DNA of 64,000 nt, from NCBI RefSeq assembly GCF_036231355.1, contig NZ_CP109496.1, positions 372,001 through 436,000 on the forward strand. Direction: 5' to 3'. Source of the stretch: Streptomyces sp. NBC_01431 (GTDB lineage Bacteria > Actinomycetota > Actinomycetes > Streptomycetales > Streptomycetaceae). Under the pieces are notes generated by a model that saw only the letters and a list, made by a program, of their open reading frames with translations, did no database searches and had not been told where the DNA came from. Positions 43,465 to 52,416 of this stretch are shown here, in pieces. Each line of letters begins with the position of its first letter. Position 1 is the first letter of the stretch. Both the position numbers and the translations under genes were made by a program.

Positions 43465-44562
43465 ATGGATATGGGTGACGTAGCGGGAAGGGTTCTTCCG
43501 GTGTCTCGGTTCCCGCCGGTGCGGGTAGCCGGTCGGGCGCGTGGCTGGTATCGAGGTGACTGCCATGTGCATACCGTGTCCTCGCACGGCGGTGTGCTGA
43601 CGCCGGCGGAGCTTGTGGCAGGTGCTCGTGCGGCGGGACTTGATTTCCTTGCCATCACCGAGCACAACACTGCTGAGACGCATGGCGCCTGGAGCCGGCA
43701 CGTCGGCGACGACTTGCTGGTGATCCTGGGTCAGGAGGTCGTCACGCGGACCGGACACTGGCTCGCGCTGGGGTTGCGCCCGGGTCAGGTAGTCGACTGG
43801 CGCTACGGCGTGCGGGACAACGTGGTCGATCTGCATCTGGATGAGGTTCACCGAGCCGGTGGGCTCTGCGTGGCGGCTCATCCGTACGCGCCCTACGCCT
43901 CGGGCACGCTCATGTACTCGTATCAGGGCTTCGATGTGGTGGAGGTGTGGAACGGGCAGTGGAGTTCGGATGTGCCATGGCAGGCGGACAACGAGGCGGC
44001 CTTGGCCGAGTGGGGACGCACTCTGGCCGCGGAGATCTGCCAGGGACGGTGGCGGCCTGCGGTAGGGAACAGTGACACCCACCTGGAGGGCCAGATCGGC
44101 AGCCCCCACACCGTCGTGCTGGCTGACGAGCTGAGTGTCGACGCGGTCCTCGCCGGTATCCGCGCCGGCCACAGCTGGATCGCGGCATCAGGAGCCATCG
44201 AGCTGTCGTTCACGGCCTCTGCTGGTGATCGCAGCGCTGGGATCGGGGAACGATTGAAAACCGGCGATGAGCCAGCCGTGGTGCGAGTTGCCGTACACGG
44301 CGTGCCCGGCGGCACTGTCAGCCTCCACACCGAGAAGGGAAAGGTGTTCGTCGAATCGTTGCCCAGCACGGGATCGGGCGCCGTGAAGTGGCACATCGGT
44401 GCCGACGAATCAGCGTTCATTCGCACCGAGGTTCGCGATCGAAACGGTCACATGGCGGCGCTCAGCAACCCGATCACGTTGGCCGGACGGTACTCCCCCC
44501 AGGCCAAACCCCTGATCGCCACGCCCCAGACCTGCATCTCCCCAACCGGAGACGCCAGTTGA
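43465..44562 (+). CDS. PHP-domain metallohydrolase (CehA/McbA family)
   Basis: A 365-residue protein. The PHP metal site is complete: GDCHVHTVSSHGG (His34, His36), ITEHNT (Glu66, His67), GQEVVT (Glu91), AAHPYAPY and GNSDTH. A beta-rich C-terminal domain (about 245-355) follows. The family includes phosphoesterases and the carbaryl hydrolase CehA; the substrate here is unknown. It has no signal peptide. A second ATG lies two codons downstream. Confidence 0.9.
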   Translation: MDMGDVAGRVLPVSRFPPVRVAGRARGWYRGDCHVHTVSSHGGVLTPAELVAGARAAGLDFLAITEHNTAETHGAWSRHVGDDLLVILGQEVVTRTGHWLALGLRPGQVVDWRYGVRDNVVDLHLDEVHRAGGLCVAAHPYAPYASGTLMYSYQGFDVVEVWNGQWSSDVPWQADNEAALAEWGRTLAAEICQGRWRPAVGNSDTHLEGQIGSPHTVVLADELSVDAVLAGIRAGHSWIAASGAIELSFTASAGDRSAGIGERLKTGDEPAVVRVAVHGVPGGTVSLHTEKGKVFVESLPSTGSGAVKWHIGADESAFIRTEVRDRNGHMAALSNPITLAGRYSPQAKPLIATPQTCISPTGDAS

Positions 44563-45173
44563 GCTCGGCAGCAGCAGCGGAAGGCGGGCCGCAACGTGCT
44601 GCGGAAGACGCACGCGAGAGCATGGCTGGCGCACCACGGGCGGGGCGGCGCATCGAAACCGCGAAGTAGTCGCCCGTGCAAGGCAGTTGGGTGGTGACTC
44701 ACCAACATCCGCCGCGCCCGGTGGTCCAGGCAGAGACCCGGTACGCGCCGACCAGCTCGCGGTGGTCGATCCGGAAGCCACCGTCGCCGTCTCCTCTCCG
44801 GAGTCTCAACTCGTACGGAGAGCGGAACAGTGGAAGAGGTGTATGAGTGCCACCCCCGGAGTGCCACCCCCGTAGCATGCCCGGCCAGCTCACCGTCCTG
44901 CCGCTGTCCAGCGTCCCGCTCGCCGACTCCACGGTCCTGGTCCCCCACTCGGTATCGAAGGGCTCACCGGCCGCGCCTGTCTTCGGGGTTGTCCGCGAGC
45001 CGGCCGCCGGGCCGTCCAACCGGGCTCGTGCCGCTGAGCCTGGCGCTCTCAGCACGCCAGGCTGCCGACTTCATCGCAACGACTGCCCCGTGCGGTGATC
45101 ACAGTTCTCCTCCTCCGGGATGAACCGCGCTCCGCTCAGCCCGACTTGGCCCCCTCCTCTGTGGGCACGGGCT
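44563..45173. other. Gene-free stretch with a short tandem repeat
   Basis: No intact gene. A minus-strand piece (ELRLRRGDGDGGFRIDHREL) looks like a decayed protein of unknown type. GAGTGCCACCCCCG is repeated in tandem near 44845-44872. Confidence 0.4.
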
Positions 45174-45935
45174 TCAGTAGCGGAATGGACGAATGCCCGT
45201 CAGGGACCACGCGCGCGCGAACCGGCCGGAGCGCACCGTCAGGAGGTCGACACCGCCGACGGAGGCACCGTCGGCCCCGGTTTCGGCTGTCCAGAGGAAC
45301 GCTACGTGCCTGCGCCCGGGGTCGACGATGGGCTGCCGGTGGATCGTGATGACGGGCGGGTCGTTGGTTTCGGCCTGTCGCTCGATCAGGTCAGCCAACT
45401 CGGAGGGGCCGTGCGCGTCGCCAGCCGCTTCGGCGCCCGAGAACAGATCGAAGTCGCCCGTCACCACGTCCTTGGCCAGCTCGGCCCGGCCGTTGCGGAG
45501 CTGAACCCACTGGCGGCACAGATCCTCGATCGTGGCCGGGTCGGTGTGACCGGCCGCCCCGGGTTCTGGATCGGATCGCTCACAACGCCGCTCCGCCACG
45601 AACGTCCAGTTCTCCCGTACGCGGCCATCCTTGAGGTGGTTGACGTCGATGCCGGTCAATACCTGGCCGTCGGCCTTCCTCACATCCCACAGGTACGCGA
45701 ACCGATCACCGGCGTCGGCGAGTACTCGTGGGCTGAAGATGTTCACATGCCTCGCGCGGTACCCCGCGACGAAGCGTTCCTGCTCGTGTGGGCCGACCAC
45801 GGTGTCCAGTCCGGCCCCGTGATCCGACCACTGCGTGCAATCATCGGTCATCAGGTCGTGGGCCAGGGAGGGGTCTTCGTTCCACATGCGGCACCACGTG
45901 GTCATGCGCTTCTCGTTGTCCATGGTGAACAGCAT
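45174..45935 (-). CDS. SnoaL-like/NTF2-fold protein, two domains
   Basis: A 253-residue soluble protein with two NTF2-like halves. The first has WNEDPSLAHDLMTDDCTQWS, VVGPHEQERFVAGYR and VNHLKDGRVRENWTF. The second begins at DPATIEDLCRQWVQLRNGRA and has HVAFLWTAETGADGASVGGV. Such folds serve as cyclases, isomerases or binding proteins. The ATG follows GAGGGG. It lies downstream of a WYL-type regulator on the same strand (38-base gap), which probably controls it. Confidence 0.8.
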   Translation of the reverse strand: MLFTMDNEKRMTTWCRMWNEDPSLAHDLMTDDCTQWSDHGAGLDTVVGPHEQERFVAGYRARHVNIFSPRVLADAGDRFAYLWDVRKADGQVLTGIDVNHLKDGRVRENWTFVAERRCERSDPEPGAAGHTDPATIEDLCRQWVQLRNGRAELAKDVVTGDFDLFSGAEAAGDAHGPSELADLIERQAETNDPPVITIHRQPIVDPGRRHVAFLWTAETGADGASVGGVDLLTVRSGRFARAWSLTGIRPFRY

Positions 45936-45973
45936 TGCGGCCCCTCGCGACACCGTGCTGTCGGTGTTTCAGA

Positions 45974-46672
45974 TCACAGAGCGAAGGGTTCGGCATCCAA
46001 GCGCTTCAACTCGGCGCTCCACTGCGGCTCCCGGGCCGCCACTCGTTCGTCCGACGGTTCCAGTGAGGTGATCCGGTCGAGCTGGAAGCCTCGGACCGCC
46101 GACCGTAGGCGGCACCACGCCGCCAGGTACCAGCCATTCGGTCCCCACAGGAGCCCCAGCGGCTCGACGTCGCGCGTGGTCCCCGCGCCGGCCCGGTCCG
46201 TATAGGTGAGGTGCAGGACATTTCCGGAGACCACGGCCTCGACGATGATCTCGCTCAGCACGCCGCTCCCGCCAGGCGCGTGGTCCCCGACCCGGTACAC
46301 CAGCCGCGCCAGCGCTTCCTCCCGCTGTCTCACGTCAGCGGGCAGCACTGCCAGCACCTTCTGAGCGGCGCGGTGTGCGGCTGCCGCGAACGGCGTGGAC
46401 GCAGCCGTACGAAGCGCGACGCTGACGGCGAGAGCCTCGGCGGCGCTGAGTGTCACGGGCGGGAGCGTGCGGTCCCGGTCCAGGCTGTATCCACCAGCCC
46501 GACCGGCATCACTGCGGATCGGCAAGCCCGACTGCCTCAACGCTTCGAGATCCCGCTCTATGGTGCGCACACTGACCTCGAACCGCCGTGCCAGCCACGG
46601 AGCACTGCGCGGCCGGGGCGCCACCGCTCGAAGCTCCTCGACCAGCGCATACAAGCGATCTGTGCGGTTCAC
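45974..46672 (-). CDS. YafY/WYL-domain transcriptional regulator
   Basis: A 232-residue protein. The N-terminal HTH_11 domain has LARRFEVSVRTIERDLEALR, and the GRAGGYSLDRDRTLPPVTLS linker is typical. The C-terminal WYL-type ligand domain has VEPLGLLWGPNGWYLAAWCR and RSAVRGFQLDRITSL. It probably controls the SnoaL-like gene behind it. The ligand is unknown. Confidence 0.9.
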   Translation of the reverse strand: MNRTDRLYALVEELRAVAPRPRSAPWLARRFEVSVRTIERDLEALRQSGLPIRSDAGRAGGYSLDRDRTLPPVTLSAAEALAVSVALRTAASTPFAAAAHRAAQKVLAVLPADVRQREEALARLVYRVGDHAPGGSGVLSEIIVEAVVSGNVLHLTYTDRAGAGTTRDVEPLGLLWGPNGWYLAAWCRLRSAVRGFQLDRITSLEPSDERVAAREPQWSAELKRLDAEPFAL

Positions 46673-46838
46673 CGCCCCACCCTAACCGCCGCCACCGAGC
46701 CGATCCCCGAGTTCCACACCGTTGACGCCCTCACCCGCTCCGTCAGCCTTCCCGACAGTTGAGGTGTCGGAGGAGGCTCCGGCCTGGTCCGAGCAGATGG
46801 GTTGCCCGTACGGCCTCGCACCACAGGCTGGCGTACGC

Positions 46839-48293
46839 CTACTTCGGTGCCTGGAAGCCCCCGATGCTCTGCTCCAGGAGTTCGGCCAGTCTCAGCGGGG
46901 TGTGGTCTTCGAGCATGGGACCGATGATCTGTACGCCCACCGGCAGGCCCTCAGGGGACCGCCCCGCGGGTATGGCGGTGGCGGGCAGGCCCGGCATGGT
47001 GGCCAGACCGGCCCAGACGAGCTGGTCGAGGTAGGGGTACTCGACGCCGTCGATATCGATCCGGCGTCCCCTCGGATCGGGTCTGTGGTCGTGCGGAAAC
47101 GCGGGAGTGGGGGTGATGGGACACACCACGGCGTCGAACTGGGTGAAGAGCTGCCGCCAGCCGTGGCGGTGCACCTCCCGTCGGTTGTTCACCTCGATCC
47201 AGTCCCGGTGACTCAAGACCATGCCGCGCACCCGCGCCGCGTCGAGGCTCTGGTCGTCTGCGCCCAGTTGGGCGGCGCGGGCCCGCAGTTGCTCGTACAC
47301 CTCGTCGGGAAAGTGCGCAGCGGATCCCGAGCACCGCAACTGCGTGTAGATCAGCGCGGCTTCGGTGAGATCGGGCAGGAGCGGGCTGTTGTCCCGTTCG
47401 ACGCGGGCGCCGCCATCGGCGAGCGCGTCGGCCACCCGGTTCACGGCCGCCCGCACCGCAGACCCGGTCGGAATGAGCGGATGCTCTTCGAGGACCAGGA
47501 CCCGGAAGTCGCAGAGCCGCTCATGGCGTGCGGCCGGCAGCGTCACGGCGTGTGCCACACCGAGTGTCAGCGGGTCCGGTCCGGCCATGACGTCGAGCAG
47601 AAGCCTGAGGTCGCGGGCAGTGCGCGCCATCGGGCCGACTACTGCGAGGTCGTGTTCGGCCGGCAAGGCCGGCACGCGTGGCGGCACCATGCCTCGGTTC
47701 GCCGCGAGCCCGAGTGTCGGCTTGTGTGCGTAGATCCCGCAGAAGTGGGCGGGGGTGCGCAGCGACCCAGCGATGTCGGAGCCGATGGACAACGCGCCGA
47801 ATCCGGATGCCAGGGCCGCTGCTGACCCGCCGGAGGATCCGCCCGGCGTACGAGCGTGGTCCCATGGGTTGTTGGTGGTGCCGTAGATCTCGTTGAAGGT
47901 CTGCACATCCTGCAGTGCCACGGGCACGTTGGTCTTGCCGAGCACCACCGCGCCGGCGGCCTTGAGCCGCGATACCTGCACCGCGTCCTCGGCGGGCAGG
48001 TAGTTCCGGTGTAGCGGCATGCCCCAGGTCGTGGGCAGGCCGGCGATGTTGTAGGACTCTTTGACCGTCACCGGAATACCGAGCAGCGGCCGGTCCTCGC
48101 CGCGGGCGCGCGCCTGGTCTGCGTCGCGCGCTGCGGCCCGCGCACGCTCGAAGTCCGGCACACAAACCGCATTGATCGCCTTGTCGTCCCTCTCGATACC
48201 CGTGATCGCCTGGTCGGTCAGTTCCACCGAGCTCACTTCACCGGCACGCAAGGCAGCAGTGAGTTCCCCGGCCGCTCGAAAATTCCACTCCAT
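46839..48293 (-). CDS. Amidase (amidase-signature family)
   Basis: A 484-residue amidase with the full Ser-cisSer-Lys triad: Lys78 in VTVKESYN, cis-Ser153 in GGSSGGS and Ser177 in GSDIAGSLRTP. The spacing (75 and 24 residues) equals that of FAAH. It hydrolyses an unidentified amide, possibly an acyl amide or a xenobiotic. It is cytosolic. The frame stays open far upstream, but homology starts at MEWNFRAAGELTAALRAGEV, which follows a short leader lacking a ribosome site. Confidence 0.92.
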   Translation of the reverse strand: MEWNFRAAGELTAALRAGEVSSVELTDQAITGIERDDKAINAVCVPDFERARAAARDADQARARGEDRPLLGIPVTVKESYNIAGLPTTWGMPLHRNYLPAEDAVQVSRLKAAGAVVLGKTNVPVALQDVQTFNEIYGTTNNPWDHARTPGGSSGGSAAALASGFGALSIGSDIAGSLRTPAHFCGIYAHKPTLGLAANRGMVPPRVPALPAEHDLAVVGPMARTARDLRLLLDVMAGPDPLTLGVAHAVTLPAARHERLCDFRVLVLEEHPLIPTGSAVRAAVNRVADALADGGARVERDNSPLLPDLTEAALIYTQLRCSGSAAHFPDEVYEQLRARAAQLGADDQSLDAARVRGMVLSHRDWIEVNNRREVHRHGWRQLFTQFDAVVCPITPTPAFPHDHRPDPRGRRIDIDGVEYPYLDQLVWAGLATMPGLPATAIPAGRSPEGLPVGVQIIGPMLEDHTPLRLAELLEQSIGGFQAPK

Positions 48294-48620
48294 GACTAGA
48301 ACGGTACGGGTCTGTACGAGGGCCACGAAATGCCGCTTCGCGCAAGAGGGTTGGCGCCGCCTCTGGCCGCGGAGGCGTCCGGCGGACCCAGACCATGAAC
48401 GACCCCGATCAACAGCAACAAGCCCGCGGCCACACCGCCGGCCGGGGCGCGCGTACACCATCACGGCGTTAATTCCGGACGCTTGGCAGGCTGGCGAATA
48501 GCAGCGTCGGGCGGCGTCGCGGGGTGAGCCTGACCGGACTTCCGCGCGCAGGATTTGATGATTCCGCAGCGAAGGCAGACGATGGAAAAGATAGCGACCT
48601 CGGGGCTGGGAGGTATGACT

Positions 48621-49256
48621 ATGTTCAGGCGAATCACGGCCTCGGCGATGGTGCTTGCCGCCGGGATCGGCGGCGGGCTCATCGCACCGTCGGCCGCCAG
48701 CGCTCAGGACTCCGGGCCCAGCACCTGCAGACAGGGATATGTGTGGCGGGTCGCGCGTGCCAGCGATCTCACGTGTGTCACACCGCAGACACGTACGGAT
48801 ACCGCCAACGACAACGCTCTGGCCCCAGGCCGGACCCTCCCGAACGGCTACTGCAAGCAGGGCTTTGTCTGGCGTGAGGGCTGGGGCTCCGACGACCTCA
48901 CCTGTGTGACCCCGGAGACCCGCGCGCAGGCGCGATACGACAACAGTCAGGCCGATGACCGGCGGTTGGCGGTACGGGTGTGGGTCAATACGGAAGGCGG
49001 CACCCTCAAGGTCAGCGGCGACCACTTCAACGTCAACAGCCCGGTCCGCATCGTGTTCTCCGGCGCTGTCAACAGGTCCTGGACGGTCACTGCCACCAGG
49101 TACTCCGGACACGCGGGCGGAAGCTTCGGTTTCCTCCCCGGCTTCACAGGACCGTGCGCTCCCGGAAACCCGAACTCCTCGGTTCACGCGGTCGATCTGA
49201 CGTCGGGTCGAAGCACGGCCAGCGTCCCGTTCGTCTACTGCGTCAGGTTCGACTGA
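48621..49256 (+). CDS. Secreted protein with two Cys-containing repeats
   Basis: A 211-residue exported protein. The signal peptide is MFRRITASAMVLAAGIGGGL to ASA. Two tandem 24-residue units follow: CRQGYVWRVARASDLTCVTP and CKQGFVWREGWGSDDLTCVTP, each ending in QTR or ETR, with paired cysteines. A beta-rich domain (about 115-211) with two more cysteines completes it. The repeat unit occurs widely in actinobacterial secreted proteins; function unknown. The ATG used is seven bases from GGGAGG; the ATG two codons earlier is too close to it. Confidence 0.75.
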   Translation: MFRRITASAMVLAAGIGGGLIAPSAASAQDSGPSTCRQGYVWRVARASDLTCVTPQTRTDTANDNALAPGRTLPNGYCKQGFVWREGWGSDDLTCVTPETRAQARYDNSQADDRRLAVRVWVNTEGGTLKVSGDHFNVNSPVRIVFSGAVNRSWTVTATRYSGHAGGSFGFLPGFTGPCAPGNPNSSVHAVDLTSGRSTASVPFVYCVRFD

Positions 49257-49280
49257 AGCCCGTTCGGGGCCGGGTAGTTG

Positions 49281-49318
49281 CCGCGCTTCGGGTGACCTGC
49301 GGGTCACCCGAAGCGCGG
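49281..49318 (+). terminator. Very strong hairpin terminator
   Basis: CCGCGCTTCGGGTGACC / GGTCACCCGAAGCGCGG, a perfect 17-bp stem around TGCG, 24 bases after the secreted repeat-protein stop. Confidence 0.9.
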
Positions 49319-49554
49319 CTTCATGTACAGGTAGCTCCGGCTGACGGCGCCCGCCGCCACTTCTCGGCCGACGGTCCGACCGACCCGCCGCCGCAAATCA
49401 ACCCGCGCATCACATCACCGATCGGCTTTTGAGTTCATGGCGGTTGTCGGCCTCTGTGTTTACGGCGCCGATCACCGCTACTCGTTTGGGGTCCGCAGGA
49501 TTTCTTCGTCCGCGCTTACCGCCGCAGATGTTCCGGCTGGCCCTGCATCCACGA

Positions 49555-52404
49555 TCACGAGTTCGTATGCCTCACGAGCAGCGTCTCGGCCTGCTTGCCG
49601 ATCGCTCGGCCGAGTGTCTGGTAGGCGTCGAATCGCCGGTCGTCGAACCACTGGTCGCTGGTGCCGTCGTGCGGGAACTCCTGGTCGGCCTGGGCGTAGG
49701 CGAGGAGTTCGTAGGGCATGCCCGGGGTCAGGGCCGCTCGGGCGACGATCAGCCGTCCCGTCGTGCCGAGCCTGCGGCCCTCGTCGTCCACCAGCTCGCG
49801 CGGATAGGTGATCGTGCCCTCGACCACTGCCGAGGCCGAGAGCCGGAGGTTGAGCCCGGCCAGCGGGTTCGGTGGGTCCAGCGTGCCCGGCGATGGTTGC
49901 GGGTTTCGCGGTTCGAGGGGAGGCGCGCTGCCGGGGATGAGCTTCAACCACTCCTCGTGGGCGATCGAGATCTCGACGCCGAGTTCCTCCCATGCCAGGG
50001 AGATCGCCTCGCCCAGAGCGGCGGCGAAAGCCCCGGACCCCCCGCTGGCGTCGACGCACACGGCGGTGGTGACGCCGTGCCGGAGCAGTTCGACCAGTCC
50101 GAGGTTCTCGTAGTGGCCGCCGTCCGTGACCAGTAGCATCCGGTCGTCCATCGGATAGCGGCCCGACACCTCCCGCAGCAGGTACGGCAGACGGCGGATG
50201 CCCGGCATCGGAGGCAGTCCCCAGTCGGGGTCCTTGCACCAAAGGGCGCCCAGCACGCCGGGGTTGGGCAGCCAAGCACCGAGCCGGGCATTGGAGAGCG
50301 CCAACAGCGTCTGGAACGCGCGCGCCTGACGTCCCATGGCCGAGGCGAAGGCCGCGCCGGAGACGGCCATGGCGGATTCGACGGTGAGGTCCCTGCGGAT
50401 GACTCGCCTGGCGCGGTGGAACAGGACGTCCGTACGGGCGTATCCGACGTCCGGACCGCCGAGGTAATCGTGCGACAGCGTGAACGACACCGCGTGCCGC
50501 CCCGGCGGTGTCCGGTCGTCGCCGGACAGGTTGGCCGCCGCGGCGAAGATGACCTGGGGGAAGTCGCGGTGTCGTCTGTCGTACCAGGCAAGCGGTGTCG
50601 GCTCGTCGAACTGGTAGGGCACCGCGATCTGTTCGCCGTCCGGGGAGGTCCTGCGGCGGACGGCGAACGCGGAGGCCAGCCGGGCACGGTAGAAGGGGTG
50701 GAGGCCCATCCATGTCTGGTCGAGGCTCAGCACAACCAGCCCGAGGACGGCGACGAGGGCGATCTGGCAGGGCTTCGGCCAGGTCCGGCCGGTGGCGATC
50801 ACCCAGCCCAGCAGGAGCAGGGAGGCCGCTGCCACCACCACGAGGACCAGCCACACCAGGAGGTACTTGGCGAACCCGTTGGGCACGGCACGCGCCAGCC
50901 GGGAGCGCTCGGCGGCGCCGACCGTGTGCCCGGCGGACTCGATGCGTCGCCATGTGGTGCTCAACAGCACGGTCACATAGGTGAGCAACGCGGCGCCGCC
51001 GGCGCTCGCCCCCGTCGCCGGGGCCTGCAGTTTCCACACGTGCGGCGTCACCCACGCCAGGGCGGGGCAGACGACCACCACAACGCCCAGCAGCAGCCCC
51101 GTCACCACGAAGGTGAGGAAGACCCACTTCAGAGTGCTTGACAGGAGCCCCCTGGCAAGGCACAGGGACACCAGCCAGAGGAACCAGAACACGACGGCGA
51201 GACCGGCCAGAACCGCGAGGGCCCACAGCGCCGGTCCCCGGAAGACCAGATGCTGGGGCGGCGGGGTCGCCTCCGTCAGCGGAACGAGGTGGTAACCCCA
51301 GCTCAGGGCGAGCCCCAGGACCAGCAGTGCGGCGGTGAGCAGGCTCAGTGAGGCCAGCAGCCCCCGCAGCACGGTGCCCGCGGCGGCCAGCCACTGACCG
51401 GTGCCTTCCGCGACGTACTTGGAGTGCCGACGGGTGTGGTCCTCCTCCGGCGTGCCGGGCATGAAGACATCGCCGGGACGAGGTCCGTCCCGGTCCTTCC
51501 CGGCCAGCGCGAGTTGGAGGGCGCCCGTCGTGTAGCCGCCGCCGGAGACCGACACCAGGTAGCGGGCCCGGCACAGGTGGGAGCGGAGGACCTGCAGCGC
51601 GCCCAGCGTGACGCAGGCCGAGCGGATGCCGCCGCCCGAGACGCAGAAGCCGAGCCCGCCCTGTTCCCGGCCCGGCGGCACCTGGCTGCCGTTCTCCCAC
51701 CGGGCCTCCCGGGAGCGGGGAGGAACCTTGCGCACCGCCGCCGGCCAGCGGCGTCCGTCCGACTGCATCACGGGCCAGGGCAGGATGACGTCGGGCCCGC
51801 GGGGACCGGGGGCGCCCGGGTGGTATTCGCCTGCCCCGTCGCGGTCATATCGGCGCTGCGCCCACCCATAGCACAGGGCCCGCTTGAGGACGATCACGAC
51901 CACGCACGCCGCGACGGGCACGGTCAGGACGAGCAGCAGCCACTTGACCGTCGCGAGGCCCGCCGCCACCGCGAACGGCCAGTCCGCGCCGTCGAGTCCG
52001 TGGAGCAGCAGCAGCTTCTCCGCAACGGCACACCCGCACGTGATGAGGGCACCGGCGATCCCGTACCGGACGAGGCAGCGGTGCCGCATGCGCACCGCGA
52101 TGGTCCGGGTGCTCAGCCAGAACACGAGCACCGTGCTGATCGTGTACGCCCCGATGAGGAAGAAGTCGGCCGTCAGCGCCTTGTGGAATTCGGCCGTCCG
52201 GCCGCCGACTACGGCTTCCGCCGCCCGCGCGCTGCCCGCCAGTTGCAGCCCCACGTCATCGACGGCGGGGGCGTTGTGACGGATCCAGAGACCCACGGCG
52301 AAGACCGCCATGGCCAGGACGGCCACCATGATGGCGACCCCTCGCGGCAGGCGCGGAGGGTCGCCAGCCTTACGGTACGAGTGCCAGGCTGCGCGTTCCA
52401 TCAC
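49555..52404 (-). CDS. Membrane-embedded patatin-like phospholipase
   Basis: A 949-residue protein with at least nine membrane helices (pairs at 22-40 and 80-170, a group at 345-470 and one at 520-590). A patatin domain is split around them: oxyanion GFCVSGGGIRS (252-262), nucleophile Ser287 in SVSGGGY and the dyad Asp in VTDGGHYENLG near 760. It should release fatty acids from membrane lipids. It starts 12 bases after the haem dioxygenase-like gene, the only upstream enzyme in the operon, whose expected substrate is free fatty acid. ATG ATG gives two adjacent starts. Confidence 0.88.
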   Translation of the reverse strand: MMERAAWHSYRKAGDPPRLPRGVAIMVAVLAMAVFAVGLWIRHNAPAVDDVGLQLAGSARAAEAVVGGRTAEFHKALTADFFLIGAYTISTVLVFWLSTRTIAVRMRHRCLVRYGIAGALITCGCAVAEKLLLLHGLDGADWPFAVAAGLATVKWLLLVLTVPVAACVVVIVLKRALCYGWAQRRYDRDGAGEYHPGAPGPRGPDVILPWPVMQSDGRRWPAAVRKVPPRSREARWENGSQVPPGREQGGLGFCVSGGGIRSACVTLGALQVLRSHLCRARYLVSVSGGGYTTGALQLALAGKDRDGPRPGDVFMPGTPEEDHTRRHSKYVAEGTGQWLAAAGTVLRGLLASLSLLTAALLVLGLALSWGYHLVPLTEATPPPQHLVFRGPALWALAVLAGLAVVFWFLWLVSLCLARGLLSSTLKWVFLTFVVTGLLLGVVVVVCPALAWVTPHVWKLQAPATGASAGGAALLTYVTVLLSTTWRRIESAGHTVGAAERSRLARAVPNGFAKYLLVWLVLVVVAAASLLLLGWVIATGRTWPKPCQIALVAVLGLVVLSLDQTWMGLHPFYRARLASAFAVRRRTSPDGEQIAVPYQFDEPTPLAWYDRRHRDFPQVIFAAAANLSGDDRTPPGRHAVSFTLSHDYLGGPDVGYARTDVLFHRARRVIRRDLTVESAMAVSGAAFASAMGRQARAFQTLLALSNARLGAWLPNPGVLGALWCKDPDWGLPPMPGIRRLPYLLREVSGRYPMDDRMLLVTDGGHYENLGLVELLRHGVTTAVCVDASGGSGAFAAALGEAISLAWEELGVEISIAHEEWLKLIPGSAPPLEPRNPQPSPGTLDPPNPLAGLNLRLSASAVVEGTITYPRELVDDEGRRLGTTGRLIVARAALTPGMPYELLAYAQADQEFPHDGTSDQWFDDRRFDAYQTLGRAIGKQAETLLVRHTNS

Positions 52405-52416
52405 CCACCCCCGGTC

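Noticed and set aside
45174..46205. Plus-strand frames opposite the SnoaL-like and WYL genes
   Set aside because: They are reverse images of two recognisable proteins on the minus strand.
48294..49307. Upstream extension of the amidase frame
   Set aside because: It would overlap the convergent secreted repeat-protein gene and its residues are low-complexity. Amidase homology begins at MEWNFRAAG.
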